Positions 48,004 through 60,835 of a DNA stretch of 64,000 bases are shown here, one piece after another. The stretch covers positions 11,485,249 to 11,549,248 of the forward strand of contig OZ038423.1 in NCBI GenBank assembly GCA_964036155.1, in the 5' to 3' direction. Every line of letters starts with the position of its first letter. The first letter of the stretch is position 1. This DNA is from Diploscapter coronatus. Its lineage: Eukaryota; Nematoda; Chromadorea; Rhabditida; Rhabditidae. A model generated the notes under the pieces. It was not told the origin of the DNA. It saw only the letters and a program-made list of their open reading frames with translations, and made no database searches. The position numbers and the translations under genes were made by a program.

Positions 48004-49173
48004 ATGCGATTTTTTGCCTTTCTGCTAGTATTCTCGCTAGCTACAGCAGGATATAATGCGTTTCTACCGACTTTAACAGATCTAAGTGTATTCAGTCAAG
48101 AACAACTTTCGTATGTCTTGAAAGTCATCTTTTTCTATTTTGTTTAAATCTAGGACATTTTTCTTCAATCCTGGAACCAAAGCTATCTACGGTACCTGTC
48201 TGTCGGTACCCTTTCAGCATGCTCAGGTATGCAATTTATTAAGAAAATGGATTGTATACATTCGGACATATAAAAGTCAACTTTTAATTACAGTACGCCT
48301 TTGCCCAGTCCCTGAATATTTCTACTGATTACGGTTGGCGTCAGGCCGTACAATTAACTCAGGTACTAAATTAGTAACCGATTTAACCCTAGCCAACATT
48401 AACTATGACGTTAAACGTTAACTCCGTTATCATTCTGATCTAAGCGTTAAACTAATGTTGGAGTTAAGAAACTATTAATATGATTTCAGGGCGTTAATGA
48501 CGTCATCATGAACCAAGGCATTGATGGACTAGCAGCTGTTTGCGCGTAAGATTACGGTATTTTTGAAAATAGGATTACTGTAGGTTTATAGATCACGTCA
48601 GCAGTTCGTGGTTACATTGGGATTAAGTTATCCGACTTGCACTGACAGATTTTATCTGTTGTCGCTAGGAAATACGGATTTCTTCAATACGCTGGTTTAT
48701 AATCATCTGTATAAACATCTTGAAGTAGTTTGTTCTGCGGGATTTGATGGTAAATTGGAATTCTATTAATTTATAGTTAATTCTTTAAGTCTATCAATAC
48801 AACTTCGCCTGTATAAAGCAAAACGAACAGGCTCCGGGATACGCTCAGTGTTTCCAGCAATTTAACCAATCGATTAACAATAACCCGAGGAATTTCTGCG
48901 ACGATACTCAGGTTCATAAAATTTAAACTCAATTAATTGATCAAATGTCATTATTTAGAAAATTTTGCATTCAAAAACTAATCTTTTTGAATCATATTAT
49001 TTCATTATATATCATTTTTTAAATTTAATATTTAGGACTTCACGACCTGCATCAACACATTTTTCACTGGGGCATGCAGCCCGTGGACCGGCTGGCTGCA
49101 GTGTGAAATGGAGCGATTCGGCTTCGCTGACGACTGCCCCAATTTCCGCTGCCAGGTCGCTCAGGATAAATAA
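48004..49173 (+). CDS. Secreted cysteine-rich protein, possibly T20D4.11-like (DUF19)
   Basis: Seven exons: 48004-48110, 48154-48226, 48294-48362, 48490-48545, 48592-48749, 48790-48911, 49036-49173; 240 residues. A clear signal peptide (MRFFAFLLVFSLATAGY) is followed by a globular, non-repetitive region with about eleven cysteines, concentrated in the C-terminal half (CQVAQDK at the end), and no membrane helix. Size, cysteine distribution and nematode context suggest the DUF19 family of unknown function, but I did not find a decisive motif. The start codon sits one base after TTTCAG, so the mRNA is probably trans-spliced; it lies 260 bases after the esterase-like gene on the same strand and could share its transcript. 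Confidence 0.65.
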
Positions 49174-49377
49174 ATCGATATTTTAAATAATTCAAATTTT
49201 TGTTAGCTTAAATAATAATCACGATTTTCTTGTTGTTATTTCAAATTTGAATGATTCCGATTTTGTGTTGTTCTTACCGTAAATTATCGTGAATTTATTA
49301 TATTAAAATTACGAATACATCAGACAATGTGTAATAAATAATATTGAACTTAAGTGAATGAATATAATATGGTAACT

Positions 49378-50429
49378 TCATCGTTTCTCCTCGGAGCTTT
49401 CTTCTCTGAAAAATATTACATAATAACTGAATGAAAACAAATAATACTAACAATAAACTACCTGTTAGTAGGTGGAATTTCATTGATAGCTGGTGGTTGA
49501 AGAGATTGAGCTTCAGTTCCAGAAACACCTCCGTTTCCAGAGGTTAGATCTACTGGATGATTTATCGAGACCACAGACGCCGTCGGCGCGTTCGAATCAG
49601 AGTCTTTCTCACCCTATAGCTTATAAAACATTTTTTAAAAGTCCCTGTTCTAGAACAAATACCTCAGCCTTTTCAGAATTTTCCGCATCTTCTCGTTTTA
49701 TTTCCTCATTTTTCTCAGCTTCAGCAGCAGTTTCAATAGCAGCAGGCTGATTCGCCACATTCGAAGTAGCTTGTCCGGAACTTTCAGAGTTTCCAGGGAT
49801 GGGTCTTCTAGATTTCAAAATAATTCCAATTTTCCAGGTTTTTCTAGAACTCACCCAAACCACAATTCGTATTCCTTATTTGTAAACGCCACATGGTCCG
49901 TATATCTTATATCGGCTAAAAATTTAATTTTATTAGAAAAAACAAGACTAACTAACCTCTTTCCAAGCCCTTAGCTCTGATATATAATCTGATGCTTTCA
50001 ATAGCCCGACTGGAAGCATACCTTCCACGCCAAAGTGAAATTACGCAAGTCAGGTTTTCATCGTATTTTCCGATTTTGTAGATTTGCGACTTCTAAAAAC
50101 ATATTTAAACTTATCTTTTTTTAAATTTAACTACTTCAATTGCTTCCTTAGTAGGTTTGGAATATGTTAATTCAACAGGTCTTAAGTTTCTCTGCTCTAA
50201 ACTATCGATTAAACCACCCAATAAACATCGTTGTAAAACATTGTGCGATACGAATACGAAGACCTTAATTTATAAATAATAATTTTTTAAATTTAAATAA
50301 CAAATCAATACATACCGTTTCTCTATTGACTAATTCAATAGCCGTCGATTTTTCATCGACTTTATTCGACTTACAACCACACAAAGTTCGCAACATTAAA
50401 ATGCTAATTTTCTCTCCTCGAGATACCAT
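49378..50429 (-). CDS. Degenerate nucleoside-diphosphate-kinase-like protein
   Basis: Seven exons, plus coordinates: 50316-50429, 50135-50263, 49957-50092, 49855-49915, 49663-49807, 49462-49613, 49378-49405; 254 residues. Residues about 35-150 follow the NDP kinase fold order: ETVFVFVSHNVLQRCLLGG (in place of FIAIKPDGVQRGLVG), SLEQRNLRPVELTYSKPTKE, LTCVISLWRGRYASSRAI, and an end ADIRYTDHVAFTNKEYELWF. The segment with the phosphate-accepting histidine (NIIHGSD in true kinases) is deleted and the KPD loop is changed, so no kinase activity is expected. The C-terminal 100 residues are low-complexity, acidic and Ser/Pro/Gln-rich. The ATG directly follows TTTTAG. The relation to NDP kinase is by eye; the gene itself is well supported by open frame across all joins. 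Confidence 0.6.
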
Positions 50430-53400
50430 CTAAAATTTTAATTCAAATTTCAAATTTCAAATTTAGATATTTTATTTAAAAATGAGTGTATAAATATAAA
50501 CATTGAGGTTCAAGTTATAAGTAGTAGTAATTCTAAGTTGACGCTACTCAAAGATCCACATATGAAATGGTTATCTGAGGCTACTAAATAGCGCAATAAT
50601 AGCACTTTGTGCACTGCAGACATGCTCGATGAAAAGCACGACTAATTTCAGTTCTTCAAACACGCGCAGTGTTGATAAGGGAAAGGTACTGATAAGAGAT
50701 AAGCATGTTAATAAAAAGTAGTATTAAGAGAAATATCGATATGAAGAAGGTAAAATTGACTTCCGATATATGAAAATTTCGAGCATATTGTGCTTTCGTG
50801 GGAAAATTTTTGAAGAAGTAAAATTGTAGCTTCTAAAATTCTGCACTAAAAACCAAAAAGATATGACGAACTTCGAAATAATGTACGCATGATATTCAAA
50901 TGTAAATAGGAAAATTCATATTTTCGAAATGAAGAAGCGAAGCGAAGATATTTATGATGTAAATATACGTATCTTCGCCATGCGACATAGGGTATAATCA
51001 GATAGATGAAAAGATGTAAATTAATTCATGACAATAGGGGAAGGATTATCTCTTTTCTTATAAGATTTGAAATAAATCACGATTTAAATAGCTAATCGTG
51101 GCTTTTAAAGTTAAATTTTGTAAAGTGGACATATGAAATCCATAGTTAGGAGATCTCATATATCCTTTATTACTGGCTGGAAGCCAAACATAGCTTTACA
51201 GAGAATCCCTTTTACAGACTAGGGATTTGGTTTTAGTAGTGATAAGAAAGAGTTTTAAAGAAAAAAAAAGAACGAATGATAAGGGATAAAGATAAGAGAT
51301 TTAGTGTTAAAAGATAGAGAGATATGATAATCAGAATGAAAATTTCTATTTTCTCACATTGAGAAATAAAGACAGCGTTTCTATAGTTTCAATCGTAAAT
51401 TCACTTTTCGCATGAACTACTAAAATAGGAGATAATACTGAATGGGCACAATTAAGCATAAGAGGATATGGATTTAATTTCAAAAAGGATACACAAAAGA
51501 TCGAAGAAGATTGGTCACTTTTAAAAATGAACAATCATGAAGATCAGCTCTTTCCTCAATAGTTCTAACTTATGGATATTGAAAAAAACTAACATTTTTG
51601 AAAAAAATTGACGAAGGTCAGTTTTGTTTACTTTTAAAGTTGGATTTATTTGCTAAATTTAGTCATTACAGATTTAACTTAAAGTATATGAGTAACTTTT
51701 CTTGCTTGGGATTGAAAAATTAGCGGCTAATCAAAGCACCTACCAAAGTATATCAGTTGTCCGGGATACATCCAATTATTTTAATTCAGAATAGGAATTG
51801 ATGAAAATGTGCAAGTCCCCCTAAGTTTCGTATCAATAGTATACAATTTAAGATTGAAATACATTTCCTAAAAGTTATAAGTCTAAGTTTCATAATATTC
51901 ATTGAAGCGCGAAGTTTAGAATTTTCTGACATTTATCTCGAAAGTTCTTTCGAATTTTTGAAATCCTTAAGAATTCGCTCTTTGAGTTAGGCATTCAAAA
52001 ATCCGCCTCATTTTTGACATTTCCGACAAATTTCCCCGTGACCTTGGTTTTAAATTGAATTTTCACAAATACGCGAGTGTCTATAATTATGGACAATTTT
52101 GGTGGTTGTTGCTAGTTTTTGTCAAACAAAAAACTCTGTTTGAGTAAAACTTTGAGTTCTACCCGCCTCAATCTTTTTTTCTTTCAAAGTCAAAGAAAAC
52201 TTGAGGTTTTCTCAGTTCTAACAAAGAATGAGCCACATTTTTAAAGTATGCTATTTTTTTTTATATTTCAGCCCGCTTTCGAGGCTATACTTTATCATGT
52301 GATGGCATTTTGTCTGGAAGCCTCAAAGAAACTACTCAATTTAATTTTAATGATCTTTTTCTATAACTATCTGAAGTGTTAATGGATCATTTATCTGGGA
52401 AACTTCCACTTTTGCAATTTTTATTTCTCCCAAAGGGTGAGAATAAAATTGTTCCCAAATGAGACTAAATTCTAGCTTTCATAATTTTTACGTTTTCTAG
52501 ACTTCTTCGAATTGCGTAATATATTATTTTTTCATTGAATAGTGATTTTTAAAAATTTTCCATTGCAAATATTCAGTGGACTATAAAATCTTGGTTAATA
52601 TTCCTATTCTTTAATATTGGATTTAAAATTTTTTAAAAATATTTTTTAAGCAAAATGACAACTTGTCGCGCAAATCAGAATGACACGAGTTTTCCATGTT
52701 ATTTCTAGTGCAAAAGAACATAAGCATTACAACGTCGAAATTTCGTGTTCGAGAAGAAGACTGACAACTTTCGACGAAGGTTCAATGATACAAAGCGCAT
52801 CGAGGAAAGAGCGATTTTTACCTATTTAGACCAATTTTGCACTATTTTTTCTCGATTTTCAAGATTTAGTTTAACTTTTTCCATAGAATTGTCACTCTAA
52901 CTTCATATATCCCCTCGGGATTTCGATTATCCCCTAAAACTCTCTAGTTTAGTCTTCTCTAATCACTACAGATTTTTGAATTTTCCGGCAAAAAACTCGG
53001 TCTGACTTACCCATTTTTCGCTTAATTTTCGCGAACGCGGCCGTCCAAGTTTGGGGCCCTGAAATTGAATCGAAATAGGCGAATTTCGCGTTCTCCAAAT
53101 TTTCGAATTGAGTTCCCCCTTTCTTGGGAGGCCCACTTTCCCGAAATCTCAAGCACTTTTCATTGTTTTCCAAATTTTAAGTCCATTCCTCCCAGTCCAG
53201 AGCTTTTAATTCCTCATTGGTGTTCTTCAAATTCAAATTCAAGTCTCTAGTCACCCACTTAAACATAGCCATTTAAAACCGGCCGAAATATTTTAGAAAC
53301 AATTACATCATATAAAATATAGCGTAGGATGCTGTTATACTGAAAATGCTAATGTTTTAACGAGGTCCAGCTTTTTTTTCTTTAGTCTGAAATAGACCTG

Positions 53401-55875
53401 AAGTAACTCTCCATTCCCCACTTCTCATTCGAATGACGCCCACTTAAAAAAATGCGTGCAAATTTAGACTCATTTGTGTGCTTTTGAATATGTTTTGATG
53501 AAGGGCAGCATAATTTCGTGATTTTTCAAAGAAATAGAAGAAGGAAGTGAATAAAGCTCATTTTCTGGTCTGGTCCTCCTTATTTTGTCGCACATTTCTG
53601 TGGTTCAATAAGCCGTTCCAGGGGGTGTAAAATTTCATGATCCAGACATTCCGACGTTAAGATCATTGAAAAATTCCCACACACTAACCGTGAATTTCAA
53701 CTTTTCAAGGACATCTCGGTGCAAATCTCAGATTTTCATGCTGTATCTGATCTGTTTTATCCCCCATCCTTTATCATATGATATATGTAGTAAATATTTC
53801 GTGGCGTATTTAATCCGTTTCAGAGGATATGTGTTTATTATACGGAATGTTTTCTAGTCTATGACCGTTGCAAGTTCCCGGCCGGAAATCGGTTTCTAGC
53901 GCGTTTTTTTTTTCTCTTTCCCATTTGCCTTCATTTCCCAGTCACTTTGAGAGCGTTTCCTCAGGAAGTTCATCTCTTCCCTCTCAATGGCCAATTCGAT
54001 TCAGCTTTCTTTCGAATTTTCACAACTTGTTTGTGCGTCTGTTTCAATATTTTTTAGATCGCTTAACTCCCGATGTGGGAAAATTCCACCTGTCCGTTAG
54101 ATTTGACAATAATTTTAGTACAATTCTTGCAGATTAGTGATTTTAGCAAATCACGCTATAGAAAGTTTTATGGATTTTTTCAAAATCTTCAAAATTTGCA
54201 AGATTTTTACAACTCGTTCTCAGAGTAAATGACGTTGGAATAAAATGGAATGTGATTTCCTTATAAGACCTATCCATCTTCATTCACTCCTTCAAGCCCG
54301 TGCGAACATGCGAATATTCACACTAAATTCTTTCTTGAATTCTCATCATTTTTCTTTCTCTAGCCATCTGAATTTTCCATGCTATGTCTCTTTTCTCTGT
54401 CCGTCTTTCTATAACTCCCTCACCATATTCACCTCCATCTTTTCCATCCCTCACAATTCTGAATTATTTCGATTCAGACCCATTATTTTTCCCTCAAAGC
54501 TTAATCCCAATAATGAATTATCTTTTCATCGAACGCCGGCATATCATGGTGGAGGGAAATTTAGGCATATTTCTTATTTTTTTAGTGGAAAAACTGGTCT
54601 TCACGATAAAATTGATATACTTTCTAATGTTTTTTTTTTTAAATCAAAAGTCATATTTCGCAATTTCTTACGCTAACAAAGCTGATCTTCACTTGTAAAA
54701 TATAGGCTTTCATTCAAATATTAAATCTCACCAACATTAAACTTTTATGTTAAATAAAATATATTTTCAAAACCTCAATATTTTTCCTGGGTACTATTGC
54801 CGACTTTCAGTGTGAAAGTCGTTATCATTCATTCAGTCCACCCCATTTGATAGCTCCCTTTATTTTATTATGACTTATGCTCTTTATCACCTTCTATTCC
54901 TATTCTTATCGATTAATTTTTTGGCTCACTTTTCCGACATGTCATATGTTACTCTTTAAATCATAAATTTATATATGGAGTTTGTTTCTTAAATGAAAAA
55001 TTATCTGATATCATGACAAGCTTCTTAGACCTATCATTTAGCACGGGATTAAAGTTCAATTTGTATATTTTCGATCGAATATACTTTGACAGATGTGAAT
55101 AATTTGAATAATACCCGTCATATAAAACCTTCTCTATCTCTCCGAATTTCAGATTTAGGCAAACTTTACGATTCTTTACTGTTAGATTTAGTCCAGATGC
55201 TAAAAATAAAATAATGTTTACGTAATTGCATCTGACCTTAAACTTAAGTAATAATATCCATTAGTGTATATTTTCTTTCTTTCATGCGCACCTTCCTTTA
55301 ATATTCTTCTCTCATTTCATATTGTGCATTAAGACCTTCTCCTCCTTTTTTGTTTTGTTTATAATTCCCCATTTCTTTTTCGCTAACCCCCTATTAAATC
55401 CCATTAAAACATCAAATAACTAATACTCTCAGATTTATTTGGCATAAAAATTAATCCATATTACGTCGCTAAATTAGTTTGTTTAAATGGCTGCCAGATT
55501 TTTACAGAATTCGTTTTTTCGAGAGTGCATTAGTCGTATTGGACATTAATTTAATCACTGCGTGAATTTGTCCGTCCTAAAATGAACATTGTTTTAGACG
55601 CACTTTTAATCGGAAAAAAGTGAATTTTGCAACGAAACAACATTTCGAGCCGTAAACTCCAAATGGAACGCGTTGGAAAAAAGATCGCAACCTCCTCGAA
55701 AATCGCTCGATAAAACAGTCGAAGTGTGTTTCGCTGCTCGGCACGGACTTGCACCCGTAGTGTCTCAATTTTTACTACAGGCCTCTCGCCTTCTCTCTCA
55801 TACCGCTAATTGATTCTGCTACGAACTCGTACCCGTAGTGCTGCCGAATTCGACACAGACATCATCCCCTATGCG
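50430..55875. other. 5.4 kb gene-free region
   Basis: No convincing exon on either strand, although several unspliced open frames of 60-143 codons exist. It contains dispersed-motif copies (TTTCATATATCC type near 51149 and 52900; GAAGATCAGCTTTT type at 51537 and 54678) and pyrimidine-rich blocks at 53900-54450. It is likely the upstream regulatory region of the acetylcholinesterase gene, which would be unusually long compared with other gaps here. Confidence 0.55.
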
Positions 55876-58800
55876 ATGTCGAATGGAGGGGGCGAAATTC
55901 CCCGCCGCGCCGAAAAAACGCCACAAACCTACGGTATTATTCGCCTCTTTTTAGGTAAGTCGTTTGGGAATTTTCTCGATATTTAATCATTCTTTTCAGA
56001 TTTTCTCAAGCTAAATTATTCATTTACTGTTCTCTTGTCAATTCTATTATGCTCCCTTCCGAATATAGCCGAGGGAAGGTCTATTTTGCATCAGGAAAAT
56101 GTCGTTCATACCCGACTAGGAATTATTAGGGGGGTTCCTCAGGTACCTAAATCTAAAAACTTTTAAAATGTGTTAATTTATAGACTTTTGAAAATACGAA
56201 ATTGACCGCTTATCTGGGGGTGCCATATGCTAAACCACCAGTTGGGGATAGGCGGTTTTCCAAGCCTGAGATGATAGAAAGATGGAACGGTAAGGGAGTT
56301 CATATATATCTTTTTCATCCAGCTTTTCAAAATTCAGGGGAATTCGAGGCCAGATCTCTAGCGCCAACCTGTGTTTTGACGACCGACAGAACCTTCCCGA
56401 ATTTTCCCGGCTCAGAAATGTGGAATCCACCCGGGGTAGGATAATTTTAAAGACAAAATTACGTCAAAACTAGTGTATCCGGCCGCCTTCAGCGACAGGC
56501 AATTTAAAGTTGAGAGATAGCAAATTATAAATAACGATAAAAGATAGTAATAGTAATAGGGCTTAGAAGTAATAATAGTAGTTAAAATAGTGATAGAATT
56601 TTAAATTTCGTTACAGTAACAGTGAAGTTCTTATCTTAGGAAAGGTTAAAGTTAGAAGTAGTAAATAATTTTTGCTAAGAGCAGATTAAATATGACTATT
56701 AGTAGCATTATCCTTTAAAAAATTTCGAATTTTCAGATCGTTACTGAAGATTGTTTAAATATGAATATTTGGGTGCCCGAAGAGCACGATGGGACCGTAA
56801 TGGTGTGGATTTTTGGGGGCGGTAAAAGTTTAATTCCTGAAATCAGGTTGAATTTTCAAATTTCAGGCTTTTTCAGTGGCTCTCCATCTCTACAATTATA
56901 TGACGGTACGGTATTAGCTTCTAAAAGGAAAGCTATAGTGGTAAATATCAATTACAGGTTAGGATCACCATTTGGCAACCAAAAATCAGATTCTTTAGGT
57001 TGGGTCCATTTGGGTTTCTCTATTTCGGAGAGGACTCACCGATTCAAGGAAACATGGGATTACTCGACCAACAATTAGCGCTCAGATGGGTCTACGAGAA
57101 TATTGGTAGCGTTACCATTGTAGTTACCAAAATGGCATCATATTTCAGAAGCATTTGGCGGCAACAAGAATAAGATTACCATTTTCGGTGAATCTGCTGG
57201 GTCCGCTTCCACCACTGCGCACTTGTTTGCACCTGGATCCCATAAATACTTCCAGAAAATCATTGTGAAGGTATTTTAGCTTAGAATTTATTGTGAAGAT
57301 CAGCTTTTTAATGACGCTTTATAGCGTGTTAAAGCATACCAGCCTAAGGCCGAATGAAATATTTTTAAAATCAAATTAATTGCAGAGTGGTTCAGTGCTA
57401 AATTCCTGGGCAGTCAGACCTCCAGAAACTATGCTCGACGTCTCGATGCAACTTGCTAAAAGACTGAACTGTAGCGGCCAAGCGGCGGAGAAAATCTACC
57501 AGTGTCTAAGGAACGTACCCGCAGCTATTTTACAGGTAAATTTAAATGATAAAATGACGTTATTATTAAAGATGGCCACGTCACGACGTCACATTCTAAT
57601 TTTAGAAAGAAGCTGAAGAACTCACAAATCAAATCGAAACGCCAATGACGTTCGCCTTCGTGCCAGTCAGCGAAGAGCCCAATTTCTTTCAAGGAAACAT
57701 CTACGAGAAAATCAAAAAACGCGATTTGAAGAAGGATCTGAGCGTTATAATTGGGACTGTCAAGGTACTTTGTTGATGCCGTGATTTAGAATCTAATGAT
57801 GCCATATTTAGGATGAAGGCACCTATTGGCTACCCTATTACATGAGCGAATTGAAATACGGGTTCAATTTCAACCATACCATTTCCGCCGAAGATCCGCA
57901 TAATAAAGCACTCATTACGAAGTCAGAAAAATCAATAAATTAGAAAAAAAAATCGATATCTTTGCAGTATGCAATACAAGGAGTCGATCAGCGCTTTCAT
58001 GCCATACTTCGGCAATTCACCACTGGTGAAGCACGCCGTTATGAATGCATACCTGGAGGTTTCGGATAAACAAAATCCCGAGTAAAGATTTAGCCTGACA
58101 TTTGAAATCCCTACTTATCTCTTCAGAGAAAAGCTGAGAGATGGGGTTGGCCGCTTTTTAGGAGATTACTTCTTCACCTGTTCGGTGATTGAATTTGCTG
58201 ATCTGCTATCGGACAATATCTATGGGCCCGTCTATATGTATTACTTTACTCATAGGTAAGGGGGTATATGAAATTCTTCGGATATTCAAAATCCAAACAT
58301 ATGAAATCTGTTTTAGATCATCGGCAAACCCTTGGCCCAAGTGGATGGGAGTAATGCATGGTTATGAAATTGAGTCCATCTTTGGCCAACCGTTTTTCCA
58401 GCCTTCGCTTTATGAAGAAGTAGGATAAATTTTCCAGAAAGATTTTCAAAAAAAACTCCAATTTTAGTCAAAACTTCAATCGGAGCAACAATTTTCGAAC
58501 TATGTAATGCAGCTTTGGACCGATTTCGCGAGAACAGGGTAAGACGCCGCCTTTTAGTATGACGCCACTAAATTTTAGACAACCCGCTTCGTACTGGCCA
58601 AGATACAACAAAATCGAGCGAAAGGCGTTAGAACTGGGTGCTGAGTCGATTAGAGACGTCCATCGAATCGTGGTTGACGTCCACGGAACGTATTGTAGAC
58701 TGATAGAAGAGGGAAAGGCTGTAGCGGGGCAAGGTATATTTTAAAACCGTCATGCGGTGGAAAATATTTCCTAAATTTTTAACTTTTCTGAATTTATCAT

Positions 58801-59057
58801 TTTGGAACCATTCTGCAGGAATTTTCTCTTTATAGAAAATCCGACAAATAAGTAAAATGGGTCAAAAATGATCGCTTTTGAATATATGACAGACATGATC
58901 GATTTTAGCTAATCTGGTAAACGATTGTCGTACAAGAAGAACCGATACGGCCGCAGCCCTAAACCCGAAATTCCAATATATCTCTGGATCTTCAACATTT
59001 AATTTACTATCGATACCAATATTCATGATATTAGCATATTATCTACAACTCTCTTAA
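55876..59057 (+). CDS. Acetylcholinesterase, GPI-anchored type
   Basis: Seventeen exons: 55876-55954, 56000-56142, 56184-56289, 56338-56435, 56737-56821, 56867-56957, 56999-57105, 57149-57270, 57386-57535, 57606-57764, 57812-57921, 57968-58081, 58127-58255, 58317-58419, 58468-58538, 58579-58733, 58909-59057; 656 residues. A signal peptide lies unusually deep (about residues 28-57). All hallmarks are present: [16 protein letters not shown], the choline-site tryptophan in PGSEMWNP, oxyanion IFGGG, nucleophile FGESAG, acid KDEGTYW, histidine GVMHGYE, and [16 protein letters not shown]. The last exon encodes SGSSTFN followed by a hydrophobic tail, a GPI-anchor signal as in C. elegans ACE-2/3/4 rather than the amphiphilic tail of ACE-1. 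It hydrolyses acetylcholine at synapses. Reading through exon 16 would end at 58744 after QGIF, giving a soluble form. Chromosome I linkage suggests ACE-2 but the paralogue is not proven. Confidence 0.92.
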
Positions 59058-59547
59058 AATATTCCAATTATTTGAAGAAAATCAAATTTTCCATGGTAGA
59101 TTTCCAAGTTGTAATCTCAAAATATCCAAATTACTCGATGGGTTGTAATTAAATCAATTCAATTACTTAATTAGTCCGTTAATTAGGCAAATTTATTTAA
59201 TCCTTCACTCATACACTGTGATTTTAGGTTGTTTGGTTTTTTCCTGCAAAATTGATTTATTTTATTCAAGCTGCCCCAATTCTCATTAAAAATTCTGAAA
59301 TCCGTTCCAGATTTTTGCTCATTTTCTCGAGATTTTCTTCCACTCATAATTTAAAATATATCAATATTTAAAATTTAGAACTCGAAAATCGTGTCACTTT
59401 ACGTTATCTACAAACAACGACGTCCATGTGTTTGAACCAATAAAATTATTTATTTTTGGGAGAAAATAATTTAGAATTCGCCAGAAGAACTTTTTGTACA
59501 TAAAAATAGCAAAAACCAAATTTTGGGTGGAAAAAATGGCAAAAAAC
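59058..59547. other. Gap between convergent AChE and KH genes
   Basis: 490 bases, AT-rich, carrying the 3' untranslated regions of both convergent genes. Nothing else recognised. Confidence 0.55.
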
Positions 59548-60431
59548 TTACATTTCCAAACTTTCAACGAGTTGTTCGTGGAATTCCTTTCGGGAAGGAT
59601 CCAAATATACCGTGTATTTGTTGCCAAAGTTGTCCAGTCTATCCTTGATCGCGTCCAGGGCCATTATGATCGAGTCAAATCCGCCTGAATAAGGTTTTTT
59701 TTCAATATTCACTCTTTTCCTTCTTTTCCCATACTATTTCTCAAAAGAGGTGAATAATACAACAGACCCTGAATCAATAATATTCATCCCTCATTTAATT
59801 CTATTCTGCGCAAATCACGCACCGTAAATTCGAAGTTCCGTCATTTCGCGTAACCGATCGCCAATGTCGATTTTCACGCCACTCTCCCGACGGATCTGGT
59901 CGATTTTCGCGCCTTTTTTACCTGAATAAAAAATAAGGGAAAAATATCTCTAAAATGTCTACCGATCAAAAATCCGACCATTTTCGTCGGGATTTGCGTG
60001 ATGTGGCACTGTTTGTCGACCCTCAAATTGATCAGAATTCGATCGACCTGAAAGATAAGAAAAAGTTCGACGTCAGAATTCAGAATCATAAGGATGATGT
60101 CAAATCTCGATGAAGTCCAGCTTACTTTGATCTCAGCGAGCCTTACGTCGGTCGGCCTTCCAGTGATCGTCAGCTTCAAACGGTCGTCGTCGCGGGTGCC
60201 GTTCAGACGCATCAAAACCTGAAAGTTTGTAGGGTTACTGTAATTTTTTTAAATTTTAAGACTAAAACATCGTACCCCGTCCTCTCGCTCGATGGACTTC
60301 ACGTTTCGGCCGGAGAATCCGATGAAATGCCCGATTTGGTCCTTGTCGAGCAGATCGCTCAAATCCAGTTCCAGGCTGATCGGCTCCAACTCGCTTCGGA
60401 AATCGACCGGTTGCGAGAAAAATGCACCCAT
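59548..60431 (-). CDS. Small protein with two KH-type RNA-binding domains
   Basis: Five exons, plus coordinates: 60276-60431, 60126-60218, 59963-60047, 59823-59921, 59548-59684; 189 residues. KH 1 spans about residues 17-85 with GHFIGFSGRNVKSIERE (a GxxG-like GFSGRN loop) and LKLTITGRPTDVRLA. KH 2 spans about 88-175 with VGFLIGKKGAKIDQIRRESG (GKKG loop) and ELRIYGGFDSIIMALDAIKDRL. No other domain is present. KH domains bind single-stranded RNA or DNA; the target is unknown. The gene is divergent from vha-16, with 404 bases between start codons, so the two may share a promoter region. Confidence 0.82.
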
Positions 60432-60835
60432 TTTCAGCTTTCCTGAAAAGAATACGTTTCTTAGAAAGATCACGATTTATCTAAAAATTTGAAAAATACG
60501 TGACATTTACACAGCAAAATAATAGTTTCCGGAAAAGTGACGAAATTCCGGCGAAAATACGGTGATTTTTCAAATTTCACGCGTTTGAAAATGGAATTTT
60601 CGCCCCGCCCACTTTTTCATGCGACTGCTTTGCATTGAGGCTAAAGGCCAATAATCGATGAAAAGACTGCTGGACTTGATGATTTACCTTTATTTTCGGT
60701 CTTTATTTTTACTGTTTCGAGATTCTTTTCTCGAAAATTAAAATTTCGCCCTGGGTATTTAGGGTTAGCTCAATATTAGCCCTGTGTTTAGAGTTAATCG
60801 TGAATTTTTGGGGTGATTTTTGGATTGTTTGCAGA
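60432..60835. promoter_or_regulatory. Bidirectional upstream region of the KH gene and vha-16
   Basis: 404 bases between two start codons of opposite strands. It includes a GC-richer patch CGCCCCGCCCAC near 60600. An acceptor-like TTTGCAG lies one base before the vha-16 ATG. No specific factor site is claimed. Confidence 0.4.

Noticed and set aside
53868..54698. Series of overlapping open frames up to 143 codons upstream of acetylcholinesterase
   Set aside because: The sequence is pyrimidine-rich, which suppresses stops; products are Ser/Phe/Leu-rich and have no domain.
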